From positions 1-64,000 of the forward strand of contig DATLJF010000200.1 of assembly GCA_035539015.1 (NCBI GenBank): DNA of 64,000 nt, in the 5' to 3' direction. Below, in pieces: positions 27,532-36,225 of this stretch. The notes beneath the pieces are model-generated. The model did no database searches, had not been told where the DNA came from, and was given only the letters and a program-made list of their open reading frames with translations. The DNA is from Stenotrophomonas_A sp035539015 (GTDB taxonomy: Bacteria; Pseudomonadota; Gammaproteobacteria; Xanthomonadales; Xanthomonadaceae). Each line of letters opens with the position of its first letter. Position 1 is the first letter of the stretch. The position numbers and the translations under genes are program-made.

Positions 27532-29478
27532 TCAGCCGGGGTGAAGTGGAACCGCGGCCGCGCGCGCCTGCCGCCAGCCCTCCTGCCAGGCCTGGAACAT
27601 CAGCACCGTCCACAGGTGGGTGTGCCACTTGCGCTGCCCGCCAAGGAACGCCTGCCAGGGCGCCTGGATGGCCGCCGGCACGAACACCCCTTCAGCCGCC
27701 AGCCGGCCCGGTTCAAGCAGTGCCTGCGCCCAGTCGCGCAAGTCGCCGCGCAACCAGTTGCTGACCGGCGCGCCGAAGCCGCGCTTGGGGCGGTCGACCA
27801 TGTGGTCGGGCAGATAGCCGCGCAACACCTGCTTGAGCAGGTACTTGCTGGTGCCCTGGCGGTATTTGTAGTCCAGTGGCAGCGACCAGGCGAACTCGGC
27901 CACGCGCCAGTCCAGCAGCGGCGCGCGCGCCTCCAGGCCCACCGCCATGCTGGTGCGGTCGACCTTGCACAGCAGGTCGTCGGGCAGATAGGTGACGAAG
28001 TCGGCCAGCATCATCGCGTCGGCCGCGGTGCCGGCGCCATGCAGCGGCTGCGCCAGGCTATAGAAGGTCTCCGGCTCGTGCGCGCCCTGCACCGCCTCGG
28101 CCGGCGTGCGCCAGCGCGAAATCCGGTTGCGATAGACATCGCCGATGCCGCGCGCGCCGGCTTCGTTGAACAGGACCGCCAGGCCGCCCACGCGGGAGCG
28201 CTCGCCACCGCCGCGACGCGCCAGCGCACCGCGCAGCGGGCCCGGCAGCAGCCGCAGCATCTGCCAGTTGCGCAGCGCGCGCACGTAGCGCGAATAGCCG
28301 AAGAACAGCTCATCGCCGCCGTCCCCGGACAAGGCCACGGTGACCCCGCTGCGGGCCAGCTTCGCCACCAGCGCAGTCGGCACTTGCGAGGCGTCGGCAA
28401 AGGGCTCGTCGAACATCTGTGGCAGCTGCGGCACGACGGCCAACGCGTCGCGCCCATCGACATACAGTTCGGTGTGTTCGCAACCCAGGTGTGCGGCGAC
28501 TTCGCGCGCCAGCGGCGCTTCGTCGTGGTGCGAGCCGCTGAAGCCGATGCTGAAACTGCGCACCGGCCGCGTGCTCTGCGCCTGCATCAGCGCGGTGACC
28601 ACGGAGGAGTCGGTGCCGCCGGAGAGAAACACGCCGACCGGAACGTCGGCCACCATGCGCAAGCCCACTGCGTCGCGCAGCAGCGTATCCAATTGCGCCT
28701 GCGCGGCGGCGGCATCGCCCTGGAACGGCTGGGCCAGCGCGGCCTGCATCGCCTGGCGCGCGTCCCAGAACGGGCGCTGTGCCTGTTCGGGACGGTGCGC
28801 GGCGGCGCCGGCGGCGATGTCGCTGGCCTGCAGGCGCAGGATTCGCCCCGGCATCAGCTTGAACGCCCCCCGATGAATGCAATAGGGCGCCGGGATATAG
28901 CCCAGCCGCAACAGCAGCGTGAGCACATCATGGTCGACGTCGTTGTCGAAATCCGGATGCCGCCACAAGGCCTTGAGCTCGGAGCCGAACACCAGGGTGT
29001 CGCCAGCCCAGCCGTAGTACAGCGGCTTCTTGCCGACGCGGTCGCGCGCCAATTGCAGCGATTGCTCGCGGCTGTCCCACAGGGCCAGGGCGAACATGCC
29101 GTTGCATTGCGCCAGGGTCTGCTCCAGGCCCCATTCCACGATCGCCGCGAGCAGCACTTCGGTGTCGGAGTGGCCGCGGAAGCGGTGGCCCAGCGCCGAC
29201 AGCGCGGCGCGCAGCTGCGCGAAGTTGTAGATCTCGCCGTTGTAGGCCAGCTGGTAGCGACCATCGCTGGAGGCCATCGGCTGGTGGCCCAGCGGCGACA
29301 GGTCGAGGATGCTCAGGCGCTGGTGCGCCAGGGCGATGCCGGCCTGCGCATCGCACCACACGCCGGCATCATCGGGCCCGCGGTGCTGCAGGCTCGCCCC
29401 CATTGCCGCGGCCAGTGCGTTGAGCGCCTCGCCATGCAGGCGGGGTTGGGGCAGCCACAGTCCGGCCAGTCCACACAT
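27532..29478 (-). CDS. asnB: Asparagine synthetase (glutamine-hydrolysing)
   Basis: This enzyme transfers ammonia from glutamine to a beta-aspartyl-AMP intermediate to make asparagine. The start is fixed at ATG 29478, because the catalytic nucleophile must be Cys2 of the processed class II amidotransferase (MCGLAGLW); the open frame runs 159 nt further up but this would bury the Cys. The amidotransferase domain covers about residues 1-200 (QHRGPDD, YNGEIYNF). The synthetase domain has the ATP loop FLSGGTDSSVV near residue 285. The 648 residues resemble the group that also includes amidotransferases of polysaccharide loci, so another amidated product is possible. The gene starts 11 nt after a GST gene, suggesting co-transcription. 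Confidence 0.9.
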   Translation of the reverse strand: MCGLAGLWLPQPRLHGEALNALAAAMGASLQHRGPDDAGVWCDAQAGIALAHQRLSILDLSPLGHQPMASSDGRYQLAYNGEIYNFAQLRAALSALGHRFRGHSDTEVLLAAIVEWGLEQTLAQCNGMFALALWDSREQSLQLARDRVGKKPLYYGWAGDTLVFGSELKALWRHPDFDNDVDHDVLTLLLRLGYIPAPYCIHRGAFKLMPGRILRLQASDIAAGAAAHRPEQAQRPFWDARQAMQAALAQPFQGDAAAAQAQLDTLLRDAVGLRMVADVPVGVFLSGGTDSSVVTALMQAQSTRPVRSFSIGFSGSHHDEAPLAREVAAHLGCEHTELYVDGRDALAVVPQLPQMFDEPFADASQVPTALVAKLARSGVTVALSGDGGDELFFGYSRYVRALRNWQMLRLLPGPLRGALARRGGGERSRVGGLAVLFNEAGARGIGDVYRNRISRWRTPAEAVQGAHEPETFYSLAQPLHGAGTAADAMMLADFVTYLPDDLLCKVDRTSMAVGLEARAPLLDWRVAEFAWSLPLDYKYRQGTSKYLLKQVLRGYLPDHMVDRPKRGFGAPVSNWLRGDLRDWAQALLEPGRLAAEGVFVPAAIQAPWQAFLGGQRKWHTHLWTVLMFQAWQEGWRQARAAAVPLHPG

Positions 29479-29489
29479 GGTCGTGTGTC

Positions 29490-30155
29490 TCAGGCCGGCT
29501 CGGCGCTTGCCAGGCGTGCGCGCGCGTCCGGCTCGGCCTCGGCCATGGCGACGAAACCGGCATTGGCGCGCACGCGTTCGAGCCAGTCGCCCAGGGCCGG
29601 CCAGCGCGACAGCTCGAATCCGCCCTCCGCCGCACAATGGGTATAGGCGAACAGCGCGATGTCGGCGATGCCGTAGGCGCCGCCGCTGAACCAGGGGTGC
29701 TGGCGCAGGTGGCCTTCCATCACCCCTAGCGCCGCCTCGCCGCCGGCCCGCAGGCGCGGCAAATCAGCGCGGCGCGCTGAATCGAGCGGGGTCCAGCCGC
29801 GAATGAAGCGTGCCACCGCCACATAGGGCTCGTGGCTGTACTGTTCGAAGAACATCCAGCTCAGCGTCTGTGCCCGCTGCCAGGCATCGGCCGGAAGAAA
29901 CGGCGTGCCTTCGGCCAGCCAGTAAAGGATGGCATTGGACTCGACCAGCACGCGGCCGTCGTCGCGCTCGACCATCGGCACCTTGCCGTTGGGATTCTTG
30001 GCCAGGTATTCAGGCGTGCGGGTCTGGCCATTGGCACTGTCGACCTCTTCCCAGACATAGCGGCTGCCCAGTTGTTCCAGCAACAGCTGCACCTTGTAGC
30101 AGTTGCCCGACGTGGACTTGCCATAGACGGTCAGCGGCGCGCGTGCAGGGGACAT
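29490..30155 (-). CDS. Glutathione S-transferase family protein
   Basis: This is a cytosolic two-domain GST, 221 residues. The thioredoxin-like N-terminal domain has the candidate active Ser/Cys region GKSTSGNCYKVQ. NGKVPMVERDDGRVLVESNAI follows; PMVE...ESNAI binds the glutathione gamma-glutamyl moiety. The helical C-terminal domain contains GAYGIADIALFAYTH. ATG at 30155 is preferred over an in-frame TTG two codons earlier. It is directly upstream of asnB (11 nt). The substrate is not known; detoxification or stress-linked roles are typical of the family. Confidence 0.9.
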   Translation of the reverse strand: MSPARAPLTVYGKSTSGNCYKVQLLLEQLGSRYVWEEVDSANGQTRTPEYLAKNPNGKVPMVERDDGRVLVESNAILYWLAEGTPFLPADAWQRAQTLSWMFFEQYSHEPYVAVARFIRGWTPLDSARRADLPRLRAGGEAALGVMEGHLRQHPWFSGGAYGIADIALFAYTHCAAEGGFELSRWPALGDWLERVRANAGFVAMAEAEPDARARLASAEPA

Positions 30156-30202
30156 GGTCAAGCCTGGTCACAGGAAGGTCACCGAGTGTCACAGCCACGG
30201 CC

Positions 30203-30239
30203 GGCTTTGCAAAGCCCCGGGCGGCGTGAACCCCCGGGG
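30203..30239 (-). terminator. Hairpins between DUF3857 protein and GST genes
   Basis: A 14-nt palindrome (GGCTTTGCAAAGCC, 30203-30216) overlaps a stem of CCCCGGG (30215-30221) and CCCGGGG (30233-30239). They lie directly downstream of the stop at 30241, where a terminator for the leftward gene would be expected. Confidence 0.5.
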
Positions 30240-30240
30240 A

Positions 30241-32832
30241 TCAATGGCCGGCCTGTTGTGCCAGCAGCCGCAGCAACAGCGCCGCGCCGGCGAACACCAG
30301 GCTGACCGCGAACAACCCGAACCAGGCCAACAACACGCGCAGGCGCGAGGCACCGCTGGCGGCCGCCACGCTGGCCGTGCAGGACACCACCGTCCACACC
30401 AGCGCAACCACGAACAGCAGTGCGGTGACGCCGATTCCCGGCCAGGCCGCCGGTGTGACCGCGCCCCCAGCGACCCAGGCCACCGAACCAAGCGTGGCCA
30501 GCACGATACCGGCCAGCAATGGCAACTGCGGCAGCATGCCGGCGGCCATCGCGGTGGCCAGGCGGCCGGCGCCGATGCGCACACGCAAGGCCGCCAGCAG
30601 GCCCCAGAACACCAGCAGGCCGAAGCACGCCTGCGCCAGCGCGATGGCCAGCTGGCGCAGGACCGCAGCCGCTCCGGCTTCGCGCAACAGGCTCAGCGAC
30701 AAAACATAGGACAGCACCAGCGCGCCCCATGCCAGCCAGCGCAGGCGCGGCTGCTGCCAGAGCTGCAGGCCGCTGCGGTACGGCGTATACAACATGCCGC
30801 CGAGGCCGCCGCGCCATGCGCTCCAGCCCGCCACGCCCAGCAGCAGGACGGTCAGGCCGAGTCCGGCCAGCGCGTACAGCCAGGGGCGAACACCGATGCT
30901 GCGGAAGGGGTTCGGCTTGAAGTCGTGCTCGAAGAACAGCAGCTCGCGCGCACGCGCCATGTCGTTGGCGGCGCGACCGATGGCTTCGGGCGGGATCGCC
31001 AGCGCGCGCCGCTCCCACTCACCTTCGATCACCAATTGCCCATCCTGCATGTCGACGCGGCGGCTGAAGCGAAACCACGGGTTCTCCACCACGTCCTTGC
31101 TCGGCCGCACATGGATGCCGCCGTCGCTGCGCACCCGCACCGTCTGCGTCGCCAGCCGCGGCCCGCCCAGGGCCAGCGGCGTGCGCCGTGCCGTGCGTGG
31201 CAGTTCCTTCATCCAGTCCTGCAGCTGGAACAGCGGGAAGCCGACGACGTCGTTGTCGCGTCGGTGCCAGGCCAGTCGATAGCTTTCGGAGATGCGTAGC
31301 CGTGCGGGGTCGGCATCGTCCACGCTGGGCAGGCCGTCGAGCTGCAACTGGCTGTAGAAGCGCCGCATGAAGTCCAGGTATTGGTCGCCCAATGCTTCGG
31401 CGCCCTGGCCTTCGAACATCTGCCGGGCATCTTCGCCGCGGCCCTGCAGGTAATCGGTGACCACGGTGAAGCGCGCCTGCCGGCGCGGCTGCGCCATGGC
31501 GATGTCCACGCCCTCCTCGACGACCACTTCCGGCGTCACTGCCGCCGGATAAGGAATGTCCACCAACGCTGCCTGGCCCGGCATCACCGGCAGGCCCTGG
31601 CCGAATGGCAGCGGCGCGCGGGCATCGAAGCTGCCGTATTCGCGGTCGCGGGTGGCATCGATCCAGAACGTCCCCCCGGGCGGACGCGCACGCACCACCA
31701 CGTGGTCGAAGGCCAGCGGGCTGGGCAGGCGCGCGGACAGGTCCATGCCGGTGGCCGAGTTCACCAGCACCGGTTCGGCCGGCACCCCCGCCAGCGCCAG
31801 CAACGCCACCAGCAGCGTGGCCTTGTCCTTGCAATCGCCATAGCGGTTGCGCAGGGTTTCTTCCGGCGCATGCGGGGCGTGCGAGTTGGCGCCCATCTCC
31901 AGGCCGAGGTAGCGGATATCGCCCTGGACGAAGGCGATGGCGCGCTGCATCGAGCCTTGCGGGTCGGCCCGGTCCAGCTGCAGTTGCTTGGCCATGGCAG
32001 CGGCCACCGCCGCGTCGCGGAAGCCGCGCGGGTACAGGCCCACCGCCCAATCGACCACCGCGCCCCAGTCCGCGGCAGTGGATAGTTCGATCCGGCCGTA
32101 GCTGTCGTGGCCGGCGGGGGTGTCCTTCTCCGCGCGCACCGCGGGGATCGCCTCGGCTTCCAGCCGCAGCTCCTGCAAGCCGTTGGCGCGTTGCTGGGCG
32201 GGCCGGAACCCCGGCACGCTGGCCTTCCAGCGCAACGGCAGCCCTTCGGGATAGCGCACGCGCAGGCGCCGCGACGCCAGCGGCACGTCGTAGCGAGCGG
32301 TGTAGCTGTCGTAGTAGCCGCGCCCAAACACCGGATTGGCGCCAGTCACGGTGTAGGCATAGTCGATGCGATCGCCCACGCGCAGGTCCGGCAGGCTGAT
32401 GTTGAGTGTCAGCGCCCCATCCAGCAGGCCCTGCTCCAGTTCGCTCTCGCGCCGCAGTTGGGCGTAGTGGGCGCGCTGGCGCATATCGATGCGACGGCCT
32501 TCGCGCCAGACCTCCAGCTGGTTGAGCGCCAGCTGCTGGTACTCGGGCTGGTAGTACAGGCCGATCTGCCCGGCATCGCCCAGCGCGTTGTCGCGCTGCA
32601 CCGTGTAGCTGACCCGGCGATACCACCGCGGCTGCGCGCCGCTGAGGTCGACCTGGTCGGAGACCAGCTCATAGCGCAACCCACCACTGGCGCTGCCGGC
32701 GTTGGGCACCGTATCGACCTGGACCCATGCTGGCGCTGCCGCCATTGCCGGCGGCTGCTCGGCCGCCAACGTTGGCCCCACGCACAGCAACCCGACCGCC
32801 GCGAGCAGCCATTTCCCCTTGCTTGACCGCAC
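30241..32832 (-). CDS. DUF3857 / transglutaminase-like exported protein with C-terminal membrane domain
   Basis: This is an 863-residue envelope protein. A signal peptide ends near TLAA. DUF3857 covers about residues 55-230. A transglutaminase-like domain with the candidate Cys motif RNRYGDCKDKATLL follows (about 330-400), with His and Asp candidates in AFDHVVVRARPP and WIDATRD. The last 250 residues carry about six hydrophobic helices, so it is anchored in the inner membrane with the enzyme domain in the periplasm. The reaction is unknown; such domains act as proteases or amide-transferring enzymes. The start is GTG at 32832; the purine-rich GGGGGAG is unusually close to it, so the start is uncertain. 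It follows the acyl-CoA dehydrogenase gene by 25 nt. Confidence 0.85.
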   Translation of the reverse strand: MRSSKGKWLLAAVGLLCVGPTLAAEQPPAMAAAPAWVQVDTVPNAGSASGGLRYELVSDQVDLSGAQPRWYRRVSYTVQRDNALGDAGQIGLYYQPEYQQLALNQLEVWREGRRIDMRQRAHYAQLRRESELEQGLLDGALTLNISLPDLRVGDRIDYAYTVTGANPVFGRGYYDSYTARYDVPLASRRLRVRYPEGLPLRWKASVPGFRPAQQRANGLQELRLEAEAIPAVRAEKDTPAGHDSYGRIELSTAADWGAVVDWAVGLYPRGFRDAAVAAAMAKQLQLDRADPQGSMQRAIAFVQGDIRYLGLEMGANSHAPHAPEETLRNRYGDCKDKATLLVALLALAGVPAEPVLVNSATGMDLSARLPSPLAFDHVVVRARPPGGTFWIDATRDREYGSFDARAPLPFGQGLPVMPGQAALVDIPYPAAVTPEVVVEEGVDIAMAQPRRQARFTVVTDYLQGRGEDARQMFEGQGAEALGDQYLDFMRRFYSQLQLDGLPSVDDADPARLRISESYRLAWHRRDNDVVGFPLFQLQDWMKELPRTARRTPLALGGPRLATQTVRVRSDGGIHVRPSKDVVENPWFRFSRRVDMQDGQLVIEGEWERRALAIPPEAIGRAANDMARARELLFFEHDFKPNPFRSIGVRPWLYALAGLGLTVLLLGVAGWSAWRGGLGGMLYTPYRSGLQLWQQPRLRWLAWGALVLSYVLSLSLLREAGAAAVLRQLAIALAQACFGLLVFWGLLAALRVRIGAGRLATAMAAGMLPQLPLLAGIVLATLGSVAWVAGGAVTPAAWPGIGVTALLFVVALVWTVVSCTASVAAASGASRLRVLLAWFGLFAVSLVFAGAALLLRLLAQQAGH

Positions 32833-32857
32833 ACTCCCCCCTTGTGGGCATCCTGCC

Positions 32858-34021
32858 CTAGAACGCGTTGAGACCGGTCAACTCCCGGCCCACCACCAAT
32901 TGGTGGATAGTCTGGGTTCCTTCATACGTGATCACCGACTCCAGATTCAAGGCATGGCGCAGGGCGCCATGCGCCAGGGTGATCCCGGCCGCGCCGAGCA
33001 GGTCGCGACAATCGCGCGCCACATCCAGCGCCATGCGGCAATTGTTCCACTTCGCCAGCGAGACCTGGGCCGGCTGCAAACGCCCGGCGTCCTTGAGCCG
33101 GCCCAACTGCAGCGCGATCAATTGGGCCGAGGTGATGGCGCGCGCCATCTCGGCCAGGCGCAGCTGCACCGCCTGGTTGGCTGCCAACGGCCGGCCGAAG
33201 AGTTGGCGCTCGCCAGCGTAGGCCAGCGCCTCGCGCAAACAGGCCACGGCCGCACCGATCGCGCCCCAGGCAATGCCGTAGCGGGCCTGCGTCAAGCAGC
33301 CCAGCGGGCCCTTCAGGCCCACCGCGCCCGCCAAGCGCTGGGCCTCGGGAATGCGGACGCCATCCAGGTACAGGGCCGAGGTAACCGACGCGCGCAGGCT
33401 CATCTTCTGGCCGATATCCTGCGCGCTGAAACCCGGCGTACCACGCTCGACCACGAAGCCACACACGCCCTGGTCGGTCTGCGCCCAGACCACCGCCACA
33501 TCGGCAATGCTGCCGTTGGTGATCCACAGCTTGGCGCCATCGATCACCCAGTCGCCGCCCTCGCGGCGCGCACGCGTGCGCATCGCCGCCGGATCCGAAC
33601 CGCCCTCGGCTTCGGTCAGGCCGAAGCAGCCGATCGCGCGGCCGGCGGCCATGTCCGGCAACCAGCGCTGCCGCTGCGCCGAGTCGCCGTAGGCAAAGAT
33701 CGGATACATGCATAGGGAGGACTGCACGCTGACAAAGCTGCGCAGCGCGCTGTCGCCGCGTTCGAGCTCCTGGCAGATCAAGCCATAGGCGATCGCATCG
33801 AGGCCGCCACCGCCGTATTCGACCGGCAGCGTCGCACCGAACAGACCGAGCTCGGCCATCTCCGGCACCAGTTCGCGTGGGAAGCGCCCGTGCTCGAACG
33901 CATCGGCGATCAATGGCTGCACGCGCTCGTCGGTAAAGCGGGCGACAGCGGCCTGGATGGCGCGGTGGTCTTCGCCAAGCAGGGAATGCACGTCGAACAG
34001 GTCGTCTGGGGGCAGGGCCAT
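32858..34021 (-). CDS. Acyl-CoA dehydrogenase (glutaryl-CoA dehydrogenase-like)
   Basis: This FAD enzyme makes an alpha-beta double bond in an acyl-CoA. It has 387 residues from ATG 34021 (MALPPDDLF); the open frame continues 243 nt upstream but that part has no family similarity. Motifs are CFGLTEAEGGSDP (flavin and substrate contacts), DGAKLWITNGSIADVAVVWA, and YEGTQTIHQLVVGRELTG with the catalytic Glu in YEGT. The pattern GLTEAEGGSDP with the YEGT motif fits the glutaryl-CoA/short-chain branch, which takes part in lysine and tryptophan breakdown. The precise substrate is not settled. Confidence 0.9.
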   Translation of the reverse strand: MALPPDDLFDVHSLLGEDHRAIQAAVARFTDERVQPLIADAFEHGRFPRELVPEMAELGLFGATLPVEYGGGGLDAIAYGLICQELERGDSALRSFVSVQSSLCMYPIFAYGDSAQRQRWLPDMAAGRAIGCFGLTEAEGGSDPAAMRTRARREGGDWVIDGAKLWITNGSIADVAVVWAQTDQGVCGFVVERGTPGFSAQDIGQKMSLRASVTSALYLDGVRIPEAQRLAGAVGLKGPLGCLTQARYGIAWGAIGAAVACLREALAYAGERQLFGRPLAANQAVQLRLAEMARAITSAQLIALQLGRLKDAGRLQPAQVSLAKWNNCRMALDVARDCRDLLGAAGITLAHGALRHALNLESVITYEGTQTIHQLVVGRELTGLNAF

Positions 34022-34190
34022 GGAAAGGACTTCTGGAAAGCGAAGTCTGATTGTAGGTCCGCGTTCGTCGGCCGATCGCCAAAGTAGACTCGGCTGGCGA
34101 AGATCACGAAAGATGGCTAGCGGCGTTCGCGCCGGAACGGGGCCCGCACGCAAGAGGCTGCGCTCTCCACCAACGCTCCCGCAAACAAGA

Positions 34191-34215
34191 AAGGAGCCGG
34201 CAAAGCCGGCTCCTT
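34191..34215 (-). terminator. Terminator after glycine-zipper protein gene
   Basis: AAGGAGCCGGC and GCCGGCTCCTT form an 11-bp stem with an AAA loop, 27 nt past the stop of the leftward gene at 34242. The minus strand continues TCTTGTTT. Confidence 0.75.
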
Positions 34216-34241
34216 CGGTAAACCAAAACCCATCGAGCGTA

Positions 34242-35060
34242 TTACTGGCGCGTACCCGCACCATCGGCCGCCGCCGTCTGCGTCACCAACTGCCCGTCGA
34301 TCACCGGCAAGCGGTCGCTGGCCGGCTTGTCGTCCAGGCGCACCGTCTTTTCCTCGCCGTCGTAACGGTAGGTGACGTTGTAGCCGATCACGTTATCGGT
34401 ATTGCCCATTGCGATGCGCTGGCCCGGCTTGCTGTCCATGCGCATCGTGCCGGTGGTGCCATCGGCGTTGCGATAGGTCACGTTGTAGCCGGTGACGCGC
34501 GAAGACTCGGCCGTGGCGTTCTCGGTATGGCACTGGCGCTCGGTGCGATTGACCACCTGGCCGCCGACATGGCGCTTGTCGACCTGGTTGCCGACCACGC
34601 CACCGGCCACTGCGCCGGCCGCGGTGGCGACCTTGCGCCCATTGCCGCCGCCGACCTGGTTGCCGAGCAGGCCGCCGATCACCGCGCCAGCCACGGTGCC
34701 GCCGACGTTGCCGTCGCGTTCCGGCAGCCGCTCCTGCACCACTACGTCCTTGCAGACCTCATGCGGCGTGCTGGTGCTGGTGGTCTCGCGTACGGCCTCG
34801 CTGCCAATGACGGTGGCGTACACCTTTTCTTTCTGGGTGATCGGGTCGACCTTGACCACGTCGGCGTATTCCAGGCCCTTGCCCGGGGCCACCGCGTTGG
34901 GGTCTTCGACCATCGAGGTGTCCAGCGCCGGCCGCGTCTGCGCCGACGGCGCGACGAACTCGTCGGACTTGCCGCGATTGTTCATGAAGGCGGCCGTCGC
35001 CACACCGCCCACCAGCAGTGCGCCTGCCGCGACCAGTATAGTTGTCGTGTTGCTTTTCAT
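34242..35060 (-). CDS. Glycine-zipper 2TM-domain protein
   Basis: This is a 272-residue envelope protein with an N-terminal signal or anchor segment (TTTILVAAGALLVGGVATAA). Its central glycine-zipper motif runs GNVGGTVAGAVIGGLLGNQV and GAVAGGVVGNQV (about residues 115-155). The C-terminal half has two repeats of a short beta-rich unit (GYNVTYRNADGTTGTM and GYNVTYRYDGEEKTV). Proteins of this kind sit in or near the outer membrane and are often stress-induced; the exact role is unknown. The start ATG 35060 follows GGGAGCAGGATCA. A single conserved Cys pair (HEVCKD, RQCHTE) flanks the zipper. Confidence 0.85.
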   Translation of the reverse strand: MKSNTTTILVAAGALLVGGVATAAFMNNRGKSDEFVAPSAQTRPALDTSMVEDPNAVAPGKGLEYADVVKVDPITQKEKVYATVIGSEAVRETTSTSTPHEVCKDVVVQERLPERDGNVGGTVAGAVIGGLLGNQVGGGNGRKVATAAGAVAGGVVGNQVDKRHVGGQVVNRTERQCHTENATAESSRVTGYNVTYRNADGTTGTMRMDSKPGQRIAMGNTDNVIGYNVTYRYDGEEKTVRLDDKPASDRLPVIDGQLVTQTAAADGAGTRQ

Positions 35061-35210
35061 TGATCCTGCTCCCTGCGGACGGTCCGCGTTTTGGACGGTT
35101 GGATTCGAACATGACCCAGCTGAACAAATCCACGCCTTTCAGCAGAATGTGCGCGTGAAGAGCCCCGGCCAGTGATTTCATTCACGCTTAATCGTTTTCA
35201 AGGACGCGCC

Positions 35211-35423
35211 ATGCCCAACCCGCTCACCCTGCCGCTGTTGAACTGGGCCGGACGCCTGCGTTTCCCGACCCTGGCCAAGATCGTCGCGGCCTTGTTCGTG
35301 ATCGACCTGTTCCTGCCCGACCCGGTGCCGTTCGTCGACGAGCTGGTCCTGGGCCTGGCCACGGTGCTGCTGGCCAACTGGAAATATCGCAAGGGCACCC
35401 CGCCCTCGCTGCCCGGCCGGTGA
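35211..35423 (+). CDS. Small membrane protein, probably DUF6116
   Basis: A 70-residue protein starts at ATG 35211 with AAGGA 6 nt upstream; 13 codons of open frame upstream have no ribosome site. It has an amphipathic start (PNPLTLPLLNWAGRLRF) and one or two hydrophobic segments (IVAALFVIDLFL and LVLGLATVLLAN), then a basic tail. It resembles the short DUF6116 proteins of Xanthomonadaceae; that family name is from memory and not checked. It stands 28 nt before tatD on the same strand, so co-transcription is likely. The function is unknown. Confidence 0.7.
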   Translation: MPNPLTLPLLNWAGRLRFPTLAKIVAALFVIDLFLPDPVPFVDELVLGLATVLLANWKYRKGTPPSLPGR

Positions 35424-35451
35424 ATCGCGGCGCATCATGCACGGGCAGGCC

Positions 35452-36219
35452 ATGCAGCTGATCGACAGCCACTGCCACCTGGATGCGAGCGAGTTCGATC
35501 CGGATCGCGCCGAGGTCCTGCAACGCGCCGATGCGGCCGGCATTGCTGCCCAACTGGTGCCGGCCACCACGGCGGCAAGCTGGCCGAAGTTGCGCCAGGT
35601 CTGCCAGGGGCAGACAGGGCTGTATCCGGCCTATGGGCTGCACCCGGTGTTCCTGCCCGAGCACCAGCCCGACCACCTGGACCAGCTACAAGCGTGGATC
35701 GAGCGCGAGCGCCCGCTGGCCATCGGCGAATGCGGCCTGGACTACTTCATTGAGGAGCTCGACCCGCAGGCACAGGCGCGTTATTTCGACGGCCAACTGG
35801 CCCTGGCCCGCCGTTACGACCTGCCGCTGATCGTGCATGCGCGGCGTGCGGTCGAGGCGGTGATCCTGGCCATCCGCAAGGCCGGTGAGGTGCGCGGCGT
35901 AGTCCACAGCTTCGCCGGCAGCCCGGAACAGGCGCGCCAGCTGTGGGAGCGCGGCTTCATGATCGGCCTCGGTGGACCGGTCACCTACGAACGTGCGCGC
36001 CGCCTGCGCCAGCTCGCCACGAGCATGCCGCTGCAGCACCTGCTACTGGAAACCGACGCGCCCGACCAGCCCGATGCGCAGATCCGCGGCCAACGCAACG
36101 AGCCGGCGCGGCTGGTGCACGTGGCCGAGGTCGTCGCCCAGCTGCGCGGCGAAGCGGTTGCCGACGTAGCGGCGCAGACCGCCGCCAACGCCCGCCGGCT
36201 GTTCGCACTGCCCGGCTGA
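35452..36219 (+). CDS. TatD-family metal-dependent hydrolase
   Basis: This is a cytosolic TIM-barrel metal-dependent nuclease or hydrolase of the TatD family, linked to DNA repair and 3'-5' exonuclease activity. Metal ligands are visible: HxH in IDSHCHLD, Glu in IGECGLDYF, His in IVHARRA and HSFAGSPEQ, and Asp in LLETDAPDQ. The 255 residues match the family. ATG 35452 places MQLIDSHCHLD at the normal start; ATG 35437, five codons earlier, is also possible. The stop is 6 nt from the convergent tcdA stop. Confidence 0.9.
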   Translation: MQLIDSHCHLDASEFDPDRAEVLQRADAAGIAAQLVPATTAASWPKLRQVCQGQTGLYPAYGLHPVFLPEHQPDHLDQLQAWIERERPLAIGECGLDYFIEELDPQAQARYFDGQLALARRYDLPLIVHARRAVEAVILAIRKAGEVRGVVHSFAGSPEQARQLWERGFMIGLGGPVTYERARRLRQLATSMPLQHLLLETDAPDQPDAQIRGQRNEPARLVHVAEVVAQLRGEAVADVAAQTAANARRLFALPG

Positions 36220-36225
36220 GCTGCC

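Noticed and set aside
27541..29646. 701-codon open frame antisense to asnB
   Set aside because: Same-length antisense shadow of a clear asparagine synthetase; no motifs.
34022..34264. N-terminal extension of the acyl-CoA dehydrogenase
   Set aside because: It has no family similarity and contains the terminator of the upstream gene; the ATG at 34021 gives the normal family start.
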